From NCBI RefSeq assembly GCF_900106675.1, contig NZ_FNOB01000005.1, positions 124,001 to 188,000 on the forward strand: DNA of 64,000 bases. Direction: 5' to 3'. The notes under the pieces are model-generated. The model was not told the DNA's origin. It did not search any database and saw only the letters and a list, made by a program, of their open reading frames with translations. A program made the translations under genes and the position numbers. The DNA comes from Allgaiera indica. Its GTDB lineage: Bacteria > Pseudomonadota > Alphaproteobacteria > Rhodobacterales > Rhodobacteraceae. Of the stretch, positions 36,649 through 44,711 are shown one piece after another (within the stretch, counting starts at the first letter, position 1; each line of letters starts with the position of its first letter).

Positions 36649-37035
36649 TTAGCTTGCCGGACGGTAGAGGCCGCAGATCTTGTTGCCGTCGGGGTCGCGG
36701 AAATAGCACAGCCACATCCCGTGCGGACGCTGGCCCGGCGGGGATTCGATCGAGACGCCGCCATTGGCCACCGCGGCGTCGTGCAGCGCCTGCAGTTGCT
36801 CGGGCGAGCCGCATTTGAACGCGACCGTGCCGCCGTTGGCCACCGTCGCCGCATTGCCGTCGATCGGTTCGGTGACCGAGAAGGTGCTGCCGTCGTGGCG
36901 GTAGAACAGCCGCTGCTGACCGGTGGCGTTGGTATTGCGCGCGGGTTCCCCCGCGCCCAGCACCCCAAGCACCGCGTCGTAGAACGACTTGGACCGCTCG
37001 ATGTCGTTGGTGCCGACCATGATGTGATTGAACAC
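36649..37035 (-). CDS. VOC family (glyoxalase-like) protein
   Basis: A 128-residue single-domain vicinal-oxygen-chelate protein. It opens (M/V)FNHIMVGTNDIERSKSFYDAVLG and closes CYFRDPDGNKICGLYRPAS, the usual paired beta-alpha-beta units with a metal-ligand His/Glu pattern partly visible. The start is a GTG at 37035 preceded by AAGGAAA; the only upstream ATG (37125) would add residues unlike the family. Substrate unknown; members include lyases, dioxygenases and resistance proteins. Confidence 0.88.
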   Translation of the reverse strand: MFNHIMVGTNDIERSKSFYDAVLGVLGAGEPARNTNATGQQRLFYRHDGSTFSVTEPIDGNAATVANGGTVAFKCGSPEQLQALHDAAVANGGVSIESPPGQRPHGMWLCYFRDPDGNKICGLYRPAS

Positions 37036-37176
37036 TGCGTGTTTCCTTTTCGCTTCGGTATGACGTCCTGCGCCGGCGCCGGACGCTATCCGCGCCCCCC
37101 CGCGACCGCAATCGTGGCGCCGCACGGGGCCGGCCGGCGCCGATCACGACCGCGTGCGCCCACAATGCCGCGCACA

Positions 37177-37206
37177 ACAAAAAGGCCGGGGAAAACCCCC
37201 GGCCCG
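37177..37206 (-). terminator. Rho-independent terminator of sodB
   Basis: Minus strand GGCCGGGG, loop GTTTT, CCCCGGCC, followed by TTTTTGTT. A classical stem plus T-run, 25 bp after the superoxide dismutase stop codon. Confidence 0.9.
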
Positions 37207-37230
37207 TGCCGTTGAAACGTCGTCCTGGGA

Positions 37231-37830
37231 TCAGAGCCGCGAGGCCACGTTTTCCCAGTTCACCAAATTGTCGAGGAAGTTCGTCAGATACGCCGGGCGC
37301 TTGTTGCGGAAGTCGATATAGTAGGAATGCTCCCACACGTCGCAGCCCAGCAGCGCGGTCTGGCCAAAGCACAGCGGGTTCACGCCGTTTTCGGTCTTCG
37401 TCACCTTCAGGCTGCCGTCCGCGTCCTTCACCAGCCAGCACCAGCCCGAACCGAACTGGCCCGCGCCGGCGGCAGAGAATTCGTCCTTGAACTTCTGTAC
37501 CGAGCCGAAGCTTTCGGTGATCGCACTCTCCAGCTCACCCGGCATCGCCTGGCTGCCCGGGCCCATCATCTCCCAGAACTGGGTGTGATTCCAATGCTGC
37601 GAGGCGTTGTTGAAGATGCCGTTCTGCGCCACGGCGCCCTTCTGGTAGGTGCCCTTGACGACATCTTCCAGCGGCTTGCCTTCCCATTCCGTGCCGGCGA
37701 TCAGCTTGTTGCCATTGTCCACATAGGCCTTGTGGTGCAGGTCGTGGTGGTATTCCAGCGTCTCCTTCGACATGCCGAAGGCGGCGAGCGCATCATGGGC
37801 GTAGGGAAGATCGGGGAGTTCGAAAGCCAT
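37231..37830 (-). CDS. sodB: Superoxide dismutase, Fe/Mn family
   Basis: A 199-residue superoxide dismutase that converts superoxide to oxygen and hydrogen peroxide in the cytoplasm. The metal ligands are visible as His in YHHDLHHKAYV, His in NHTQFW, and the Asp and His of DVWEHSYYIDF. The pattern QFGSGWCWL and the overall sequence look like the iron type, but metal choice cannot be proved from sequence. The ATG follows AAAGGA. It has its own promoter and a classical terminator, so it is monocistronic. Confidence 0.95.
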   Translation of the reverse strand: MAFELPDLPYAHDALAAFGMSKETLEYHHDLHHKAYVDNGNKLIAGTEWEGKPLEDVVKGTYQKGAVAQNGIFNNASQHWNHTQFWEMMGPGSQAMPGELESAITESFGSVQKFKDEFSAAGAGQFGSGWCWLVKDADGSLKVTKTENGVNPLCFGQTALLGCDVWEHSYYIDFRNKRPAYLTNFLDNLVNWENVASRL

Positions 37831-37874
37831 GGCTTTGTCCTTTCGCGCTTTGGTCAGGGTTCAGGTCTTGAGGG

Positions 37875-37904
37875 GAATAAGAGCGCGGATCGGTCCCACG
37901 TCAA
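37875..37904 (-). promoter_or_regulatory. Candidate sodB promoter
   Basis: On the minus strand TTGACG, 18-bp spacer, TTATTC, about 45 bp upstream of the sodB ATG. Assigned by eye only. Confidence 0.45.
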
Positions 37905-38024
37905 GGGCCGATCGGCGGTGATGAGCGAAGCTTCGCGGGCGTTGCGCCCGACACTGCCGCCCGATACCGCCCTCCGGTACTGCAACTTGGCGCTCCCCCC
38001 GGTATTGCCCCTCCGGTGTGGCGC

Positions 38025-38432
38025 TCAGGGCGCGGGCTGCGGCCAGCACTGGCCGCGGGCGCGATAGGTGGTGCCCGCGCGCCCCGCCCGCGCGGTGATC
38101 GCCAGCGCGCCGTCGCGCAGCCGCGCGTCGTAGTGCAGCACCCGCGGCGCCGCGCCGGCGCGCTGCACGCCGTCCAGCCGCCAGCTCAGGCGCCAGCCCT
38201 GGCCCGCGCGCGCCAGCCTCGCCGCTACCGGACCGCCGGCATAGAACCGGGTCAGCGGATCGGCCACCTGCGCGGTGCCGCGATCGGGGTCCAGGCGCAA
38301 CACCAGCGGCCCCGCGATCGCGCCGCCGGGCGGCGCCTGCGTCAGCCCGCAACGATAGGTCGGCGGCGCCGCGCCCGCCGCCCCCGCCAGCAGCAAGGCG
38401 GCCAGCACGGCGGTCGGCGCCGCGCGGATCAC
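38025..38432 (-). CDS. Small secreted protein downstream of soxG, function unknown
   Basis: A 135-residue protein starting at a GTG that overlaps the soxG stop (GTGA, 38429-38432). A signal peptide is clear at residues 1-21 (IRAAPTAVLAALLLAGAAGA). The mature part has two Cys residues (TYRCGLTQ and RGQCWPQPAP) that could form a disulfide. Segments such as GPLVLRLDPDRGTAQVADP and YDARLRDGALAITARAG suggest a small beta-rich fold. I do not recognise the family. Its coupling to soxG suggests co-expression with sarcosine oxidase, but no functional link is evident. Confidence 0.75.
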   Translation of the reverse strand: MIRAAPTAVLAALLLAGAAGAAPPTYRCGLTQAPPGGAIAGPLVLRLDPDRGTAQVADPLTRFYAGGPVAARLARAGQGWRLSWRLDGVQRAGAAPRVLHYDARLRDGALAITARAGRAGTTYRARGQCWPQPAP

Positions 38433-38998
38433 GCGAAGACCCCGACCTCGCCGCCCGGCGCGGCGGCCGCCGTCAGCAGTCCCATCACATAGCCCGCGAC
38501 CGATCGGAACGCGATCAGGGTGAATTCTTCCTCGCCGCTCATCCAGATCGCGGCCGCGACCTGGGCGGCGCGGGTGCGGCGCATCTCGCCCGGGCCGAAG
38601 GCGTCGGGGGCCAGATCCACGGGGCAAAGCTTGGCAAGAACCTCGCGCGCGCCGGCGCCCGACACGGTGAGGACCGCCCGCGCATCCGACACGTCGACCA
38701 CCAGCGCATGTTCCCCCGCCAGCGCCTCGGTCAGCCGGGTCCGGACGGCGGCAAGTTCGGCATGCGGCAGGATCAGCAACACTTCGTCGGGCGACATCCA
38801 GGCCAGGGAACGATCGCCCTCGGTCACGATGGCGCGGACCTTCGGCATCGCGACACCTACACTTGTTTTTACCGCATTTACAAATACTTGCGATGCAAAG
38901 TTGCCGCGCAGGGTGAGCATCCCGACGGGGCCTGCCTCCTGTACCTTGCAGAACCCCTGATACGCCGCGCCGCCCAAGGCCGAAACCGGTTCAGACAT
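38429..38998 (-). CDS. soxG: Sarcosine oxidase gamma subunit
   Basis: A 189-residue subunit of the heterotetrameric sarcosine oxidase, which demethylates sarcosine to glycine and passes the methyl carbon to tetrahydrofolate. The sequence fits the SoxG family (VQEAGPVGMLTLRGNFASQVF; LLILPHAELAAVRTRLTEAL; CPVDLAPDAFGPGEMRRTRAAQV). Its ATG overlaps the soxA stop by 8 bp. It has no cofactor and serves in assembly and the folate-binding face in known structures. Confidence 0.92.
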   Translation of the reverse strand: MSEPVSALGGAAYQGFCKVQEAGPVGMLTLRGNFASQVFVNAVKTSVGVAMPKVRAIVTEGDRSLAWMSPDEVLLILPHAELAAVRTRLTEALAGEHALVVDVSDARAVLTVSGAGAREVLAKLCPVDLAPDAFGPGEMRRTRAAQVAAAIWMSGEEEFTLIAFRSVAGYVMGLLTAAAAPGGEVGVFA

Positions 38999-41900
38999 TC
39001 TGCTTCTCCCCTTGCTTGTCGTAGAAGACCGGATCGACGATCCGCGCCTTGATCACCGCGCCGCCGGGTTGGGGGAAGTCGATCACCTCGCCCATCCGTT
39101 CCGGCCCGCGCCGCACCAGCCCCATCGCGATCCCCTTGCGCAGCGTCGGTGACCAATAGGTCGAGGTCACCCGTCCTTGCGTGTTGCGCTGGCCATTGGC
39201 GTTCACCCCCTCGGCCGCCGCGTAAGAGCCGTCGGGCAACACCGTGCCGTCCAGCGTTTCCAGCCCCACCAGTTTCCAGCGGTCGGGCGACGACAGATAG
39301 CTGCGCTGCTGTCCCCGCTTGCCCAGGAAATCCTCTTTCTTCTTCGAGATCGCCCAGTCGAGGTTCAGATCCTGCGGCGTCACCGTGCCGTCGGTCTCGT
39401 CACCGATCATGACAAAGCCCTTCTCGGCGCGCATGATGTGCAGCGCCTCGGTGCCGTAGGGCGCGATGCCGAATTCCTGCCCCGCGTCGTGCAGCGCCCC
39501 CCACAGCGCGCGGCCCTGGCCCGCCGGCACCGCGATCTCATAGCTCAGTTCGCCCGAGAACGAGATCCGGAAGATCCGCACCGCGAAACCGCCCAGGTGG
39601 CCATCCTGCCATTCCATGAACTTGAAGTTCTCGGCGGAAACGTCCATTCCGCCAAGCTTTTCCAGAACCGCGCGCGCCTTCGGGCCGACCACGGCAATCT
39701 GCGCGAATTGCTCGGTCAGGTTGGCGGTGTAGACCTTCCAGTCCCACCATTCGCATTGCAGCCAATCCTCCATCCAGGCGTGGATGCGGTCGGCGCCGCC
39801 GCTGGTCGTGTGGCACAGCCAGCTGTCCTCGTCGATGCGCGCCACCACGCCGTCATCCATCAGAAAGCCGTTTTCCGAACACATCAGCCCATAGCGGCAC
39901 CTGCCCGGCTTCAGGTTGCTCATCATGTTGGTGTAGAGCATATCCAGAAAGCGCCCCGCGTCGGGCCCCTTGACCAGGATCTTGCCCAGCGTCGAGGCGT
40001 CCAGCAGCCCGACCTTTTCGCGCGTATTCAGCACCTCGCGGTTGACGGCGGCGGATGTTGCCTCGCCCGGCTGGCGGTAGCAGAACGGGCGCCGCCAATG
40101 GCCGACGGGTTCCCATTCGACGCCGTGCGCGGCGTGCCAGTCGTGCATCGGCGTGCGGCGCAGCGGCTGGAAGATCTCGCCCCGCGCCTCGCCCGCCAGC
40201 GCGCCGATCGTCACCGGCGTGTAGGGCGGGCGGAAAGTGGTGGTGCCGACCTCTGGGATCGGCAGGTTAAGTGCGTTAGAAAGTGTCGCCAATCCGTTGA
40301 TATTACTCAACTTACCCTGATCCGTTGCCATGCCGAGCGTGGTGTAGCGCTTGGTGTGCTCGACGCTTTCATAGCCCTCGCGCGCGGCAAGCTGCACGTC
40401 GGAAACCTTCACGTCGTTCTGGTAATCCAGCCACATCTTCATACGCAGATCCGGCCCGGCGCCCTGCGGCATGATCCATACCGGCAGAAGCGGCGCCTCG
40501 GCCTCGGCATGGGACTCGGGGGTGGCGGGGGCGCCGGCCTGCTTGCCCATCGCCGTCAGGGCCGCCTCGGCCGCCGCGGTCGCGTCGCCCATCACCTGGT
40601 CCGCCAGCAGCGCGCCGTTGGCGGAACCGGCGGCGAAGACGAAGCCGGTGCCATCCGCGCCCAGCGGCGGGCGCGCGGGATCGGGGCGGAACATCGCCGC
40701 GCCCTCGTCCCACACCAGCTTGCCGCCGCAATGCGACCACAGATGCACCACCGGCGACCAGCCGCCAGACATCGCCACGGCCTCGCAGGCGATTTCCTGT
40801 GTGACTGCGCCGCCCTCGCCAGCCTGGGGGCAAAGCTGCACACCGCTGACCCGCCCGCGGCCCTTGACGCCGGCCACGGCGGTGCCCGTCAGCACCGTGA
40901 TCCCCGCGGCGCGCGCGGCTTCGGGCAGCGCGCCGCGCGCCTCGGGCCGGGCGTCGATCACCGCGGGCACCGCAAGCCCGGCCTGTTTCAGCGCGATCGC
41001 CGTGCGGTAGGCATCGTCGTTGTTGGTCACCACCACCGTGCGATCGCCCGGGCTGATCGCCCAGTTCACCACATAATCGCGAACCGCCGAGGCCAGCATC
41101 ACGCCGGGCACGTCGTTGCCCGCGAAGGCCAGGGGCCGCTCGATCGCGCCCGTCGCGGTGACGATCCTGCCCGCCCGGATACGCCAGAGCCGGTGCTTGG
41201 GGCGCCCGTCGCCCGGCGTGTGATCGGCCACCTTCTCGTCGGCCAACACATAGCCGTGATCATAGACCCCGGCCCCCGTCACTCGGGTCCGAACGGTGAC
41301 ATTCTCCATCCTTTCAAGGGCTTCGACGGCGTTCCTGATCCAGTCGTCGGCAGGTCTTCCATCGATCTGCACCCCATCCACCGGAGCGCGGCCACCCCAA
41401 TGCGCGGTCTGTTCCAAGACCAGCACCCGCGCGCCCGCCGCCCCGGCCACCAGCGCCGCCTGCAGCCCGGCGATGCCGCCGCCGATCACCAGCACATCAC
41501 AGAAGGCATAGAAATATTCATAGCGGTCGGCGTCGCGTTCCACCGGCGCGCGGCCCAGGCCCGCGGATTGGCGGATCAGCGGCTCGAACAGGTGTTTCCA
41601 GGCCGCGCGGGGGTGGATGAAGGTCTTGTAATAGAAACCCGCAGGCAGGAAGCGCGCCACCAGCCCGTTCAGCGCGCCGATGTCGAATTCAAGGCTGGGC
41701 CAATGGTTCTGGCTGGTGGCCGACAGCCCGTCGAACACCTCGGTCGTGGTGGTGCGCTGGTTCGGCTCCAGCCGAGAGCCCTGCCCGAGGTTGACCAGCG
41801 CATTGGGCTCCTCGACGCCCGCCGCCACCAGCCCGCGCGGGCGGTGGTACTTGAAGCTGCGACCCAGCAGCATCTGGTCCGCGCCCAGCAGCGCCGAGGC

Positions 41901-42005
41901 CAGCGTATCGCCCGAAAAGCCGCGCAACCGCTTGCCGTTGAAGGTGAATTCCAGCGCCTTCGTGCGGTCGATCAGGCGACCGCCAGAGGACAGACGGGTG
42001 CTCAT
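38991..42005 (-). CDS. soxA: Sarcosine oxidase alpha subunit
   Basis: A 1004-residue subunit. The N-terminal 100 residues form a ferredoxin-like domain (FTFNGKRLRGFSGDTLASALL). About residues 165-560 bind dinucleotide (DVLVIGGGIAGLQAALVAGAAGARVLVLEQ, with a second Rossmann unit near GDRTVVVTNNDDAY). The C-terminal 400 residues are a GcvT-like folate-binding domain (VGLLDASTLGKILVKGPDAGRFLDMLYTN). In the complex it binds NAD+ and tetrahydrofolate and accepts the methylene carbon. The ATG overlaps the soxD stop by ATGA. Length is typical for the family. Confidence 0.95.
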   Translation of the reverse strand: MSTRLSSGGRLIDRTKALEFTFNGKRLRGFSGDTLASALLGADQMLLGRSFKYHRPRGLVAAGVEEPNALVNLGQGSRLEPNQRTTTTEVFDGLSATSQNHWPSLEFDIGALNGLVARFLPAGFYYKTFIHPRAAWKHLFEPLIRQSAGLGRAPVERDADRYEYFYAFCDVLVIGGGIAGLQAALVAGAAGARVLVLEQTAHWGGRAPVDGVQIDGRPADDWIRNAVEALERMENVTVRTRVTGAGVYDHGYVLADEKVADHTPGDGRPKHRLWRIRAGRIVTATGAIERPLAFAGNDVPGVMLASAVRDYVVNWAISPGDRTVVVTNNDDAYRTAIALKQAGLAVPAVIDARPEARGALPEAARAAGITVLTGTAVAGVKGRGRVSGVQLCPQAGEGGAVTQEIACEAVAMSGGWSPVVHLWSHCGGKLVWDEGAAMFRPDPARPPLGADGTGFVFAAGSANGALLADQVMGDATAAAEAALTAMGKQAGAPATPESHAEAEAPLLPVWIMPQGAGPDLRMKMWLDYQNDVKVSDVQLAAREGYESVEHTKRYTTLGMATDQGKLSNINGLATLSNALNLPIPEVGTTTFRPPYTPVTIGALAGEARGEIFQPLRRTPMHDWHAAHGVEWEPVGHWRRPFCYRQPGEATSAAVNREVLNTREKVGLLDASTLGKILVKGPDAGRFLDMLYTNMMSNLKPGRCRYGLMCSENGFLMDDGVVARIDEDSWLCHTTSGGADRIHAWMEDWLQCEWWDWKVYTANLTEQFAQIAVVGPKARAVLEKLGGMDVSAENFKFMEWQDGHLGGFAVRIFRISFSGELSYEIAVPAGQGRALWGALHDAGQEFGIAPYGTEALHIMRAEKGFVMIGDETDGTVTPQDLNLDWAISKKKEDFLGKRGQQRSYLSSPDRWKLVGLETLDGTVLPDGSYAAAEGVNANGQRNTQGRVTSTYWSPTLRKGIAMGLVRRGPERMGEVIDFPQPGGAVIKARIVDPVFYDKQGEKQNV

Positions 42006-42325
42006 TCGTAGCCCTCCCAGTGGGGTCGTTTCGCCTTGATCGCCGCGATCAATTCGGCGGGGGGCGCCTTGGTCTGGGCCGGATAGGTGCCGAAGACCTC
42101 CAGCGTGGCGGTGTCGCGCGCGGCCAGGAACCACTTGCCGCAGCCATGGGCGTGGCGCCAGCGCTCGAAATGCACGCCCTTGGGGTTCTTGCGGGCGAAC
42201 ATGTAGGCCTCGAAGTCTTCGTCGCTCGCGCCCGCGCCGAAGCGCTTCAGATGGGCCTCGCCGCCCGGGGCAAGTTCGGATTCCTCGGCGCGGACGCCGC
42301 AGCAGGGGCATTCAAGGATCAGCAT
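42002..42325 (-). CDS. soxD: Sarcosine oxidase delta subunit
   Basis: A 107-residue zinc-binding subunit. Zn ligands are visible: CPCCGVR near the N-terminus and HGCGKWF near residue 80. The ATG at 42325 (MLILECPCCG) begins the family; a longer frame exists but lacks homology. The start lies only about 40 bp from a terminator-like hairpin, so soxDAG must be read either by read-through or from a promoter squeezed into that gap. Confidence 0.93.
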   Translation of the reverse strand: MLILECPCCGVRAEESELAPGGEAHLKRFGAGASDEDFEAYMFARKNPKGVHFERWRHAHGCGKWFLAARDTATLEVFGTYPAQTKAPPAELIAAIKAKRPHWEGYE

Positions 42326-42364
42326 GGGCGGGCCCTCAAGTATGACGAATAATCTGGGCATGAC

Positions 42365-42400
42365 GAAAGGGCCGAGGGGCGCTGACGCCCCCGGCCCTTC
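42365..42400 (-). terminator. Terminator-like hairpin upstream of soxD
   Basis: Stem GAAGGGCCGGGGGCG / CGCCCCTCGGCCCTTTC with loop TCAG and one bulge. It lies 43 bp after the stop of the 55-residue membrane protein gene and 40 bp before the soxD ATG. Confidence 0.7.
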
Positions 42401-42442
42401 GCGGTGGATTTAACGATTTGAGGCGCCGGGGCGCCTGCGCAC

Positions 42443-42610
42443 CTAGCCGCCCTTCTTGACCGAAGGCAGCTCGATGGTGATGGAATTGTTCTTGTGCTGA
42501 GGCGAAAAGCTGTCGCCGTTGTACAGGTACCACACGATCCCGCCGACGACGACGACAACCGCCCCCAGGACGAAGCCGATAGCGGTGTTGGATTTACGCT
42601 GAATGGCCAT
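42443..42610 (-). CDS. Small single-span membrane protein (55 aa) inside the sox locus
   Basis: A 55-residue protein: MAIQRKSN, then a membrane helix at about residues 9-29 (TAIGFVLGAVVVVVGGIVWY), then a polar tail ending ITIELPSVKKGG. The ATG follows CCGGAGGC, a good ribosome site 7 bp away. Family not recognised. Its upstream region has GGAAC-N18-GTT and the GTT lies exactly 35 bp before the ATG, the same layout as the neighbouring 126-residue membrane protein gene. It is flanked by hairpins on both sides, so it forms its own unit between soxB and soxD. N-in topology with the tail outside is possible. Confidence 0.8.
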   Translation of the reverse strand: MAIQRKSNTAIGFVLGAVVVVVGGIVWYLYNGDSFSPQHKNNSITIELPSVKKGG

Positions 42611-42645
42611 GCGAATGCCTCCGGTTGCTGTGCAATCGCTTTGGT

Positions 42646-42671
42646 AACGCAGCGGTTACCACATTGGTTCC
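42646..42671 (-). promoter_or_regulatory. ECF-like promoter of the 55-aa membrane protein gene
   Basis: On the minus strand GGAAC, 17-bp spacer, CGTT (equally GGAAC-N18-GTT), 35 bp before the ATG. It resembles the EcfG-type consensus GGAAC-N16/17-CGTT. A GGTAAC-N6-GTTACC inverted repeat (42643-42660) overlaps the -10 end. Confidence 0.6.
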
Positions 42672-42729
42672 ATTGCGAAAACTCAATTTCTAGACGGATC
42701 GGCGCGCGGATCGGGGCGGACATGCGGAA

Positions 42730-42753
42730 GGCGGGTGCCGTCTGGCACCCGCC
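42730..42753 (-). terminator. Terminator-like hairpin after the 126-aa membrane protein gene
   Basis: Perfect 10-bp stem GGCGGGTGCC / GGCACCCGCC with loop of 4 (AGAC on the transcript strand), 25 bp after the stop codon. No T-run. Confidence 0.65.
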
Positions 42754-42778
42754 CCGCGCGGCCGGCTTTTGCGCCGCG

Positions 42779-43159
42779 CTAGTTGCTGCCGGTCGACGAG
42801 GAAGCCCCGGCCTGAGCGCCGCTGCCGCCGGCCGAAGCGCCGGCCTGCGCACCACCGCCGCTGCTTGCGCCCGCCTTGGCGGCGCTGCCGGCCGCGGGTT
42901 TCGTGCTGCCCGAGCCGCCCGAGCCGCCGACATTGACGCTGACCGAACTGGAGCTTTTGCCGCCCCCGTCAGGTCCCATCTTGCCGCTGGTATGGTCGCC
43001 CATGCCGCCAAACAGCAGCCAGGCGATGAGGCCCACCGCGACGACGAGGCCGCCGACGATAAAGGCGAGGCCGGTGCCGCTGCTGCCGGTTCTGGTTTCG
43101 CGAATCTCGGTGCGCTCGCGCACCGTGCTGTCATGACTGTCGTGGTTGTGTTCAACCAT
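42779..43159 (-). CDS. Small membrane protein with Gly/Ser/Ala-rich tail inside the sox locus
   Basis: A 126-residue protein: a charged N-terminal segment (MVEHNHDSHDSTVRERTEIRETR), one membrane helix at about residues 30-53 (GLAFIVGGLVVAVGLIAWLLF), and a long low-complexity Gly/Ser/Ala tail with repeated GAQAGAS units. The ATG follows GGAGGCGACGAC. The upstream GGAAC-N18-GTT element is 35 bp before the ATG, exactly as in the 55-residue gene next door. Function unknown; the tail lies in the periplasm if the charged N-terminus stays inside. It is separated from soxB by 97 bp and followed by a hairpin. Confidence 0.8.
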   Translation of the reverse strand: MVEHNHDSHDSTVRERTEIRETRTGSSGTGLAFIVGGLVVAVGLIAWLLFGGMGDHTSGKMGPDGGGKSSSSVSVNVGGSGGSGSTKPAAGSAAKAGASSGGGAQAGASAGGSGAQAGASSSTGSN

Positions 43160-43194
43160 GTCGTCGCCTCCAATCGAACTGTCTTCGAAAGGAG

Positions 43195-43220
43195 AACTCG
43201 GACCCGTGCGCGCCGGTTCC
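43195..43220 (-). promoter_or_regulatory. ECF-like promoter of the 126-aa membrane protein gene
   Basis: On the minus strand GGAAC, 18-bp spacer, GTT, 35 bp before the ATG. Same spacing at every position as the element at 42646-42671 although the sequences between differ, which argues for a shared sigma factor. Confidence 0.6.
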
Positions 43221-43256
43221 CGCCACCGGCGAGGGCTTGTGTGACCTTGCCAGCCA

Positions 43257-44501
43257 TCAGTGCGCCACCCCCGCCGCGACGCTTTCGTCGATGAAGCGGC
43301 CCTCGCGGAAGCGGTTCAGGCCGAATTCGGCGGCCAGCGGCGAATGGCCCTTGGCCATCAGTTCCGCCATCGCCCAGCCCGAACCGGGGATCGCCTTGAA
43401 GCCCCCCGTACCCCAGCCGCAGTTGATGAACACGTTCTCGACCGGCGTCTTCGACAGGATGGGCGAACGGTCGCCCGTCATGTCCACAATGCCGCCCCAT
43501 TGGCGCAGCATCTTCAGGCGGCTGATCATCGGGAAGGTCTCGACCAGGGCGCGCAGGGTTTCCTCGACATGGTGGAAAGAGCCGCGCTGGGTGAAGTTGT
43601 TGAACCCGTCGGTGCCGCCGCCGATCACCATCTCTCCCTTGTCGGATTGCGACATGTAGCCATGCACGGTGTTGGCCATGACGACCACGTCCATGCAGGG
43701 TTTCACGGGCTCCGACACCAGCGCCTGCAGCGCCACCGCCTCGATCGGCAGCCGAAAGCCCGCCATCTCGGCCAGCTGCCCCGAATGGCCCGCCACGATC
43801 ATCGCAAGCTTGCCGCAGCCGATATACCCGCGCGAAGTCTCGACGCCCGCGACCTTGCCGGCCTCGGTGCGCACGCCGGTGACCTCGGTCTTTTGCAGAA
43901 TGTGCATCCCCATGGCCGAACAGGCCCGCGCATAGCCCCAGGCCACCGCGTCGTGGCGCGCGGTGCCGCCGCGCCGCTGATAAAGCGCGCCAAGCACCGG
44001 ATAGCGCGGCCCGTCGATATTGATGATCGGCACGATCTCCTTCACCTTGGCGGGCTCGATCCATTCGGTCGCCACGCCCTGCAGGGCATTGGCCTGCACC
44101 GTGCGCAGATAGCCGCGCACCTCGTGATGGGTCTGGGCCAGCATCAACAGGCCGCGCGGGCTGAACATGACGTTGTAATTCAGGTCCTGGCTGAGGTTCT
44201 CGTACAGCTTCAGCGCCTTGTCGTAGATCGCGGCCGAAGGATCCTGCAGGTAGTTCGAGCGGATGATCGTGGTGTTGCGTCCGGTGTTGCCGCCGCCCAG
44301 CCAGCCCTTTTCGATCACCGCGACATTGGTGATGCCGAAATTCTTGCCCAGGTAATAGGCGGTGGCCAGGCCGTGGCCGCCGGCGCCCACGATCACCACG
44401 TCGTAATGCGCCTTGGGTTCGGGCGACGCCCAGGCACGTTCCCAGCCCATGTGGTGGCGCATGGCCTCGCGGGCGAGGGCGAAGACGGAATAGCGTTTCA
44501 T
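43257..44501 (-). CDS. soxB: Sarcosine oxidase beta subunit
   Basis: A 414-residue FAD-dependent subunit that oxidises sarcosine. The dinucleotide motif VVIVGAGGHGLATAYYLG is near residue 35, followed by GGGNTGRNTTIIRSNYL, the FAD-contact segment of the SoxB/DAO family; the covalent FMN site is expected in the same subunit. The C-terminal part includes CGWGTGGFKAIPGSG. The ATG at 44501 (MKRYSVFALAREAMRHHMGWERAW) matches the family start. It is separated from soxD by two small genes, whereas soxB and soxD are normally adjacent. Divergent from ccmI. Confidence 0.95.
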   Translation of the reverse strand: MKRYSVFALAREAMRHHMGWERAWASPEPKAHYDVVIVGAGGHGLATAYYLGKNFGITNVAVIEKGWLGGGNTGRNTTIIRSNYLQDPSAAIYDKALKLYENLSQDLNYNVMFSPRGLLMLAQTHHEVRGYLRTVQANALQGVATEWIEPAKVKEIVPIINIDGPRYPVLGALYQRRGGTARHDAVAWGYARACSAMGMHILQKTEVTGVRTEAGKVAGVETSRGYIGCGKLAMIVAGHSGQLAEMAGFRLPIEAVALQALVSEPVKPCMDVVVMANTVHGYMSQSDKGEMVIGGGTDGFNNFTQRGSFHHVEETLRALVETFPMISRLKMLRQWGGIVDMTGDRSPILSKTPVENVFINCGWGTGGFKAIPGSGWAMAELMAKGHSPLAAEFGLNRFREGRFIDESVAAGVAH

Positions 44502-44711
44502 CGGCGGGACCTTCTTCGGGGGGCGGCTTCCTACCCGGGTTCTATCGGGCATGAGGCTTGCCCCACTGCCGGCAGCGGCACAATAGGGCAAAATGCGACA
44601 TCGCGCGCGCCGGCGCCGGGCGCCCCCCGGGCCCCGGCTGCGGCGACAAGGGCCTTTCGTCTGCGGCCACGAAGCCTTAGATGAAAGAACGCCGCGGCGA
44701 AGGGAGAGGTC

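Noticed and set aside
44502-44711. Possible glycine riboswitch upstream of soxB
   Set aside because: Neither the glycine riboswitch core nor a tandem aptamer pattern could be found in the 210-bp gap.
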